Assembly: GCA_003159055.1 (NCBI GenBank)
Contig: PMLH01000417.1
Location: 4,155 to 14,094 of the forward strand
Reading direction: 5' to 3'
Length of the DNA stretch: 9,940 nt
From: Myxococcales bacterium
Lineage (GTDB): Bacteria > Myxococcota > Polyangia > Fen-1088
Below, piece after piece: positions 1 to 5,661 of this stretch (within the stretch, counting starts at the first letter, position 1; each line of letters starts with the position of its first letter). The translations under genes and the position numbers were made by a program. The notes under the pieces are model-generated. The model was given only the letters and a program-made list of their open reading frames with translations. It was not told the DNA's origin and did not search any database.

Positions 1-412
1 CGTGTACAGCATGAAGGTGCTGGCGCACGTGCCGCCGATTCGCGAAGCCATCGCCGAGCTTGCGCGCGTGACCCGCCCGGGCGGACACCTGCTGCTCGAG
101 TTCTACAATCCTACCTCGCTCCGTTACCTGGCCAAGGTGCTGGGCGGTGCGGCCCCCATCGCCGACGGCACCACCGACCGCGACGTATACACGCGCTACG
201 ACACCTTGCAAGACGCGCGCAGCTATTTGCCCGCAAGCCTGGAATACCTGGGCATGCGGGGCGTGCGCGTGCTCACGCCGACGTCAAAAGTCTTCCGCGT
301 GCCGGTGCTCGCAGGGCTGATGGACAAGGCCGAGCGACTGGCGTGCGACTTACCGATCTTGCGCAATTTCGGCGGCTTCCTGATACTGATCGCTCGCAAG
401 CAGACGCAATGA
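1..412 (+). CDS. SAM-dependent methyltransferase, C-terminal part (5' end outside window)
   Basis: The reading frame is open from the left edge (codons begin at base 2) to a TGA at 410-412, giving about 136 visible residues. The first visible residues, VYSMKVLAHVP, match the post-II/motif IV segment of class I methyltransferases, which normally follows a Phe-Asp. The segment TRPGGHLLLEFYNP at about residues 25-38 is the next conserved motif, where the strand after 'PGG' ends in an acidic or asparagine turn. Motif I, which binds SAM, would lie upstream of the window. The rest resembles UbiE/type-11 methyltransferases, but the substrate cannot be told. The stop overlaps the start of the response regulator as ATGA, so the two are probably translationally coupled. 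The fold is fairly sure; the role is unknown. The GTG at base 2 is not the true start, because it would remove the SAM-binding half. Confidence 0.82.
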   Translation, partial: VYSMKVLAHVPPIREAIAELARVTRPGGHLLLEFYNPTSLRYLAKVLGGAAPIADGTTDRDVYTRYDTLQDARSYLPASLEYLGMRGVRVLTPTSKVFRVPVLAGLMDKAERLACDLPILRNFGGFLILIARKQTQ

Positions 413-1842
413 CGACCCAAACAGGGGACATTCTCATCGTCGACGACGAGCGCTCGATGCGCGAATTCCTCGGGATCTATCTGCGACGCGAGGGCTACCG
501 CATCGAGGCCGCGGCCGGTGGAAAAGAGGCGCTGGCGGCCTTGAAGTCGCGGGCTTTCGATCTGGTCATCACCGACCTGCGCATGCCCGACATCGATGGC
601 TTGAGTATTCTGGAGGAAGCCAAGCGCCTGCATGCCGACACCGAGGTCATCGTGGTAACCGCGTTTTCCACCACGGAAACCGCCATCGCCGCCATGAAGG
701 CCGGCGCGCACGATTACCTGACCAAGCCGTTCAAGATCGACGAGGTCGGGCTGGTCGTTGCCCGCGCTATCGAAAAGCGACGCCTGGCGCGTGAGAACGT
801 GGCGCTGCGCGATGAGATCAAAGGGCGCTACAAGCTCGACCGCCTGCTCGGCAAATCGCCGCCCATGCAGCGCGTGTTCGACATTCTACGCAAAGTGGCC
901 TCGACCCGGACCAGCGTGCTCCTGATCGGGGAGTCAGGCACGGGCAAGGAGTTGGCCGCGCGCGCGTTGCACGAGCTGTCGCCGCGCACCGAGCACTCGT
1001 TCGTAGGGGTCAACTGCGGAGCCATTCCAGAAAGCCTGCTGGAATCGGAGCTATTCGGCCACGTGCGGGGCGCTTTCACCGGTGCTACGTCGGACAAGCA
1101 GGGGCTGTTCGAAGCTGCCAACAGCGGCACCTTGCTGCTCGATGAAGTGGCCGAGCTGCCCGTGTCGATGCAGGTGAAGCTCTTGCGGGTTCTGCAGGAA
1201 CGCAAGGTGAAGCCAGTCGGCGGCGTCGCCGAGCGAGAAGTGGACGTGCGCATCGTTGCGGCGACCAATCGCGATCTCGAAACCGAAGTCGAGAAGGGCA
1301 CGTTCCGCCAGGATCTGTACTACCGCCTCAACGTGATCCAAATCCGCCTGCCGCCGTTGCGCGAGCGCCGCGAAGACCTGCCGCTCTTGGTCGACCACTT
1401 CATCCGCAAGTTCTCCGCTGAACACGGCAGGCACGTGGCAAGCGCCGCCCCCGAGGTCATGTCCGCGCTGATGGCGTATCACTTTCCAGGCAATGTGCGC
1501 GAGCTGGAAAACATGATCGAACGCGCGGTCACGCTGGCGACCACGGATTGGCTGGCTCTCGACGCGTTTCCAAATCTGGTCGGCTTGCAGGGTACGGCGC
1601 CCTCCGTGAACGCGTTTGCCAGCATTGCCGACGAGGGCCTGGACCTGGAACGTCACCTGGAAGAGTACGAACGGACCATCCTGATCAAGGCGCTGGAGAT
1701 GACTGGCGGCAATCGCACCGAGGCTGCGCGCCTGTTGCGGGTTTCGTTCCGATCGATGCGCTACCGGCTTTCCAAGCTGGGCATCACCGGCGTCGACACC
1801 AGCGCCGAGGCGGCCGATCGTACGCCCTTGCCCGAACCCTAG
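409..1842 (+). CDS. Sigma-54-dependent response regulator, NtrC class, PilR-like
   Basis: This 477-residue protein is predicted to activate sigma-54 promoters when phosphorylated by a histidine kinase. The receiver domain covers about residues 7-120, with the acidic pair D12-D13, phosphoacceptor D56 (VITDLRMPD), T84 and K106. The AAA+ domain covers about 145-385, with Walker A GESGTGKE at 174-181, the sigma-54 contact loop GAFTGA at 221-226, Walker B LLLDE ending at D245-E246, and the arginine-finger segment FRQDLYYRLN at 299-308. A Fis-type helix-turn-helix lies at about 433-458. Its FRSMRYRLSKLG ending resembles PilR more than classical NtrC, which is a family-level impression. All catalytic residues are present. 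I chose the ATG at 409 because it directly precedes the receiver and overlaps the upstream TGA as ATGA; an upstream ATG at 343 only adds out-of-domain residues that overlap the methyltransferase. No Shine-Dalgarno is obvious, which fits coupling. No partner histidine kinase is in the window. Confidence 0.96.
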   Translation: MTTQTGDILIVDDERSMREFLGIYLRREGYRIEAAAGGKEALAALKSRAFDLVITDLRMPDIDGLSILEEAKRLHADTEVIVVTAFSTTETAIAAMKAGAHDYLTKPFKIDEVGLVVARAIEKRRLARENVALRDEIKGRYKLDRLLGKSPPMQRVFDILRKVASTRTSVLLIGESGTGKELAARALHELSPRTEHSFVGVNCGAIPESLLESELFGHVRGAFTGATSDKQGLFEAANSGTLLLDEVAELPVSMQVKLLRVLQERKVKPVGGVAEREVDVRIVAATNRDLETEVEKGTFRQDLYYRLNVIQIRLPPLRERREDLPLLVDHFIRKFSAEHGRHVASAAPEVMSALMAYHFPGNVRELENMIERAVTLATTDWLALDAFPNLVGLQGTAPSVNAFASIADEGLDLERHLEEYERTILIKALEMTGGNRTEAARLLRVSFRSMRYRLSKLGITGVDTSAEAADRTPLPEP

Positions 1843-1854
1843 CCAGGTTGAAGG

Positions 1855-2754
1855 ATGGCCGCGCCGACCCCCGCCCCGCACTCGCTTCGCGCCGCTGCGC
1901 CAGCGACGCTCGTTCTGCTTGCGAGTCTGGCCACCGCGTTCCTCTGCCTTGGACGCGCCAATCGCCTACGCGCCACCTGGCCGCCGGAAGCCGACACCTT
2001 CTACCTGCCGCCGTCCTCCTCACTGAAAGTGGGAAGCCTGGGCCACACCGAGCTGGCGGCCGACCTGATTCACGCCCGCGCCAACGTGTATTTCGGAACG
2101 CAGATGCATGCGCATGTGCCGACCAAATGGCTGGCGAACTATCTGAACATCGCCATGGATCTCGATCCAAAATTTGAGCGCCTGTATTTGGCCGGGGCCG
2201 CGATGCTGATCTACAACGGCCAGCGCATTTCGCCTGATATGGTGCTGGCCGCAACCGGTGTTCTCGAACGCGGCCGGAATGCGTTTCCGTTCGACTGGGA
2301 GTTCCCGTTTCAGCTCGGTTTCAACTATCTCTTCGAGCTGCCGCAGGACGCGGGCGAAGACGATCCGCGCGTTCCTGGCTGGCGCCAGCGCGGGGTGGAC
2401 TGGCTCAGGCAAGCGGCGCTCTACGAAGGGGTTCCTTACTACGTCCCCAACCTGGTGGCGCGCATGTTGACCAAGCGCGGCGCTGACGACTTGGCCATCC
2501 GCCATCTCGAACGCGCCTATGCGGTCGCGACCAATCCCGCGGCGCGCGAGCAGATCCACAACAAGCTGCTCTCTTTGCATGCCCAGCGGGCGTCCACACA
2601 ACTTGAAGAGGGCCTACATGCCTATCGTCGCATGCTCGACGAGAGCTTCCCCTACGCACCCGAGGCATTCTCGCTCATCGTCGGCCAGCGCATGACTTCG
2701 CAGGCGGTATTGGCCGCGCAGAACAAGACTCCTGAACCCTCGGTCCAGCCATGA
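1855..2754 (+). CDS. Membrane-anchored TPR-like protein of unknown function
   Basis: This 299-residue protein has a hydrophobic segment at about residues 16-33 (PATLVLLASLATAFLCLG) preceded by an Arg. It reads as an N-terminal signal anchor, leaving the bulk probably periplasmic; Cys31 does not sit in a convincing lipobox. The rest is helical and matches degenerate tetratricopeptide repeats: NYLNIAMDLDPKFERLYLAGA, then LGFNYLFEL, then an 'AIRHLERAYAVATNPAAREQI' unit. TPR proteins usually serve as protein-binding scaffolds. The start at 1855 lies 12 bp after the regulator's stop, with AGG and GAAGG purine runs just upstream. Its stop overlaps the next methyltransferase start as ATGA. Position directly after a PilR-like regulator suggests a pilus or envelope assembly role, but this is inference from context only. 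Confidence 0.85.
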   Translation: MAAPTPAPHSLRAAAPATLVLLASLATAFLCLGRANRLRATWPPEADTFYLPPSSSLKVGSLGHTELAADLIHARANVYFGTQMHAHVPTKWLANYLNIAMDLDPKFERLYLAGAAMLIYNGQRISPDMVLAATGVLERGRNAFPFDWEFPFQLGFNYLFELPQDAGEDDPRVPGWRQRGVDWLRQAALYEGVPYYVPNLVARMLTKRGADDLAIRHLERAYAVATNPAAREQIHNKLLSLHAQRASTQLEEGLHAYRRMLDESFPYAPEAFSLIVGQRMTSQAVLAAQNKTPEPSVQP

Positions 2755-3386
2755 AGCTCGTACTTCCCCCGCGGGGCGCTCTCAAGCCCAACGACGAGCA
2801 CGATCCTTTGCCCTACTACTACCATCCCCTCGTCGGCTGGCTTTTTCGTCACCGGCTGCGCATGGCTTTGGATTTGTTGCCCGCAACTGGGCGCAGAATT
2901 CTCGAGGTTGGCGTCGGGAGCGGCATTCTGATTCCCACCCTGTCGTCGCAGTTTCCGGAATACTGTGGCAGCGACTTGGTGCTGGTGGACGGGCTCGATC
3001 GCCTGGTTGCGCCCTCCTGCCGCCCGGAGTTTCTCAAGGCCGACCTGCTGGACGAAAGGAGCCTCGTCGCCGAACGCTACGATGTGGTGATCTGCTTGTC
3101 GGTGCTCGAGCACATCGCCGACGCCGAGCATGCCGCCGCGGCGCTGGCCAGGACCTTGGTCAAGGGCGGAACACTGGTTACCGGTTACCCGATGGTGAAC
3201 GGAATCATGACCAACTTGTTCCGTTTGATCGGCTTCGGTACCATCGACAGCCACCACGTCACCGCACCCGCCACCATCCACAAGGCTCTGCGCCGTGTGC
3301 TCCGGCCGGTGCGCCGGAAAGCCTTGCCACCGTTCGCGCCGGTCTCGCTCTCGCTGTACCAGTGCACGGCCTGGGTCAAAGAGTAA
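2751..3386 (+). CDS. Small class I SAM-dependent methyltransferase
   Basis: This 211-residue protein has the SAM-binding motif I ILEVGVGSGIL at about 50-60, an acidic residue (D75) after the second strand, and the motif DVVICLSVLEHI at 111-122, followed by LVKGGTLVTGYP. These mark a type-11/type-12 methyltransferase fold. It is shorter than many relatives, and the C-terminal part is basic (RRVLRPVRRKALPP), which could bind a charged or membrane-associated substrate; that is inference. The start ATG overlaps the TPR gene's TGA as ATGA, and no Shine-Dalgarno is apparent, so translation is probably coupled. The gene ends in TAA only 3 bp before the stop of the convergent methyltransferase. Substrate unknown. 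Confidence 0.9.
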   Translation: MKLVLPPRGALKPNDEHDPLPYYYHPLVGWLFRHRLRMALDLLPATGRRILEVGVGSGILIPTLSSQFPEYCGSDLVLVDGLDRLVAPSCRPEFLKADLLDERSLVAERYDVVICLSVLEHIADAEHAAAALARTLVKGGTLVTGYPMVNGIMTNLFRLIGFGTIDSHHVTAPATIHKALRRVLRPVRRKALPPFAPVSLSLYQCTAWVKE

Positions 3387-3389
3387 GGG

Positions 3390-4178
3390 CTACTTCTTTT
3401 CAATCACGACCAGCATGCGGAACCCGAACAACCGAAACGCCACCTCGGGCAAGAGCCGCTCGAGTGAGTAGAGCGCCCGCCACATCGGGAATGGCAAGAA
3501 CGGACGCCGGTTGAATCCGCCGGTGGCTGGATAGGCAAGCCCTGCCATTCGGCGCAGCCGGGTCACCACCAGGTTGGGAAATGCCTGCGCGAACCGACGA
3601 CGGTGGTCGCGACAGAAGAGCAGCGTGGGAATCGCCTGGTTCGAGGTGAACGGATCTTTGGCTTCGTCGGAGGGGGCGCGGGTAAGAGCCAAGGGGTCGG
3701 CCGAGAGGATGGCAGGCTCTTCGTGGAAGTGACCATAGATCACATACGAAATCGGACTGATGTAGGGTTCGATAAGCACGATGCGACCGCCCGGGCAGAG
3801 CACACGATCGGCCTCGGTGAAGAAATGCGGCGGAACCGCCACGTGGTGCAGGACATCGAACAGCACCAGCGCGCCGACGCTGCTGGCCGGAAACGGTAAC
3901 GATTCTGCCAGCGCCTGGCGCTCGTGCCAGGGCGCTTGCACGATGTCGGTCAAGACCAACTCGGGAATGAATTCCTTGGCCAAGCCAGGGCCTGAGCCGA
4001 TCTCGACCCACGGCCCAAGGTCACGCGCAGGCAGGTTCGCGCGAATCAGCCCGTACCACTCGCGATAGCAGATCCGCAAAGCCCGGTTGGAGTTCCACGC
4101 CCGACGGTGCTGCTCGAAACGCGCCAGCGTCCGCTCGCGAACCGCCAACGGCAGCTGGGCAGCAGGCTCCTCAGACAT
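3390..4178 (-). CDS. SAM-dependent methyltransferase
   Basis: This 262-residue protein has motif I WVEIGSGPGL at about 57-66, an acidic residue after the next strand (TDI at 77-79), motif LVLFDVLHHV at 104-113, and CPGGRIVLIEPYISP next. The HH pair and the 'EP' ending are typical of type-11 methyltransferases. An Arg/Trp-rich N-terminal helix (about residues 14-48) precedes the SAM fold. The C-terminal half contains aromatic and Pro-rich segments (GGFNRRPFLPFPMWRALYSLERLLP) that may form the acceptor pocket or a membrane-facing surface. The ATG at 4178 overlaps the upstream glycosyltransferase stop by 8 bp (ATGTCTGA), so the two are almost certainly translated together. This suggests that it acts in the same glycan or glycolipid pathway. 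Substrate not identifiable. Confidence 0.9.
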   Translation of the reverse strand: MSEEPAAQLPLAVRERTLARFEQHRRAWNSNRALRICYREWYGLIRANLPARDLGPWVEIGSGPGLAKEFIPELVLTDIVQAPWHERQALAESLPFPASSVGALVLFDVLHHVAVPPHFFTEADRVLCPGGRIVLIEPYISPISYVIYGHFHEEPAILSADPLALTRAPSDEAKDPFTSNQAIPTLLFCRDHRRRFAQAFPNLVVTRLRRMAGLAYPATGGFNRRPFLPFPMWRALYSLERLLPEVAFRLFGFRMLVVIEKK

Positions 4179-5616
4179 AGCGCAACTTGCGAGCAGCCAC
4201 GCCCGACATCTTCAGCAGGAGCCAACCATGCTTCCAGCGCGAGATGTTGGTTTCGCCATACACGCGCTCGCGGTAGCGCACCGGTACCTCGACGATCTTC
4301 AAGTTCAGCTTGGCGGCCCCGAAAATCAGGTCGAAATCGCCGAATGGATCAAAATCGCCAAAGAAGCTTCGTCCCGCGGCGATACGCTCATAGTCGCGCC
4401 GCCAAAGCACTTTGGTTCCGCACAAGGTGTCTTTGATGGGCTGCGCAAGGAGATAGGTGAACAGCTGCGAAAAGGCGATATTGCCGAGCTTGTTGAAAAA
4501 GCGCATCGCCCCGGGATCCATCGGGTACACGAGCCGCGTCCCTTGCACGTAGTCGCCAAGCCCGCGTGCGATGACGTCATAGAAAACCGGAAGCTCCTCG
4601 GGCGGCACGGTCAAGTCGGCATCAAGGATCATCAAGATGTCGCCTGTCGCCTTGGAAAAACCCAGCCTGACCGCATCGCCCTTCCCTTTGCCTTCCTGCC
4701 GGTAGGCGCGCAGCTGCAGGGGGCCGCGATACTCGGTCATCGCCTTGGCGATGGTTTCCCAAGTACCGTCGGTTGATCCGCCCTCGACGAAGATCAGCTC
4801 GGTGCCCGCCCCCAGCACCGGCGTGCGCGCAATCGCTGCGGCGACGTTGCCGGCCTCGTTGCGCGCGGGCACAACCACGCTGACCCGCACCTTACGTGGC
4901 GGGGCCAGAAGGTCCCGCTTCCGCAAAGCGTAGATGCGGTACATGGACAACCGCTGGCAGCCCGGAAGCTTGCCGAGGTAGCGGTTGAGCAGCGGGGCCA
5001 AACCGGGCACATCGGCCGGCAGCAGCATGCGATCTTCGAAGCGCACGCTTTCGAGGCCCGCGATGTGGAACAGGTTCTCAAAATCGCTGTGCGACAGCCA
5101 ATTCGACTCTGGCGCCGGCAGCTTGAAACCCGTCAGCTCGGCCAGACGCGTGGGCAACTCCCAAAGGTAGTTGTAGGCGACCAGGTACAGCCGACCGCCG
5201 GCACTCAGCCGCTCGCCCATGTCCACGAGCAGCCTGCGGATGTCCACCACGCTGTGACACAGGCGATTGCAGATCACGGCGTCGAATTGTCGACCCGCGG
5301 GCAGGTCATGCATGCCCACGGTCTCGATGGTCAGGTCGGGATGGCGGCGGCGCACCTCACTTGCCGCCTCGGGCGAAATCGCCAGCCCGAGGCGTTCGCG
5401 GTTGGGCAAGGCAGCCAATAGATCTCCCGTGCCGCAACCAACATCCAGCACCGAAGCATCCTGTGGAATCCACCGCCCAAGCGTCTCGCGCAGGTCGCGC
5501 CCAAGGAAATCCCGCGCAGCAGGGTGGGTCGGCGCCGTGAATGCGGCCTTGCGGTAATACGCCTGCCACGCTTCCGTAAGCCCGTGGCCATCGTCCGTGC
5601 AGGGTGTGGATTGCAT
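4171..5616 (-). CDS. Bifunctional methyltransferase/family 2 glycosyltransferase fusion
   Basis: This 481-residue protein joins two enzymes. The N-terminal half (about 15-235) is a class I methyltransferase with motif I VLDVGCGTGDLL at 56-67 and motif FDAVICNRLCHSVVD at 111-125. The C-terminal half (about 243-481) is a GT-A family 2 glycosyltransferase starting at VSVVVPARNEAGN (245-257), with VEGGSTDGT at 277-285 and the metal-binding DAD at 332-334. It ends with the YGETNISRWKHGW segment typical of dolichol/polyprenol-phosphate sugar transferases. The usual DDGS is EGGS here, as in a known subgroup. No transmembrane helices are evident, so it is probably cytosolic or peripheral. It likely transfers a sugar to a lipid carrier or growing glycan and methylates a related product. 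The start is ATG at 5616, 45 bp downstream of the kinase stop. No frameshift is needed, so the fusion is genuine. Confidence 0.92.
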   Translation of the reverse strand: MQSTPCTDDGHGLTEAWQAYYRKAAFTAPTHPAARDFLGRDLRETLGRWIPQDASVLDVGCGTGDLLAALPNRERLGLAISPEAASEVRRRHPDLTIETVGMHDLPAGRQFDAVICNRLCHSVVDIRRLLVDMGERLSAGGRLYLVAYNYLWELPTRLAELTGFKLPAPESNWLSHSDFENLFHIAGLESVRFEDRMLLPADVPGLAPLLNRYLGKLPGCQRLSMYRIYALRKRDLLAPPRKVRVSVVVPARNEAGNVAAAIARTPVLGAGTELIFVEGGSTDGTWETIAKAMTEYRGPLQLRAYRQEGKGKGDAVRLGFSKATGDILMILDADLTVPPEELPVFYDVIARGLGDYVQGTRLVYPMDPGAMRFFNKLGNIAFSQLFTYLLAQPIKDTLCGTKVLWRRDYERIAAGRSFFGDFDPFGDFDLIFGAAKLNLKIVEVPVRYRERVYGETNISRWKHGWLLLKMSGVAARKLRYV

Positions 5617-5661
5617 GGTGGACCAGATTCCTACGCCGAGGGTGACGATCAGCCTGAGATA

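Noticed and set aside
343..408. An upstream ATG extension of the response regulator
   Set aside because: It would add 22 residues unlike any receiver domain and overlap the methyltransferase; the ATG at 409 gives a normal receiver N-terminus.
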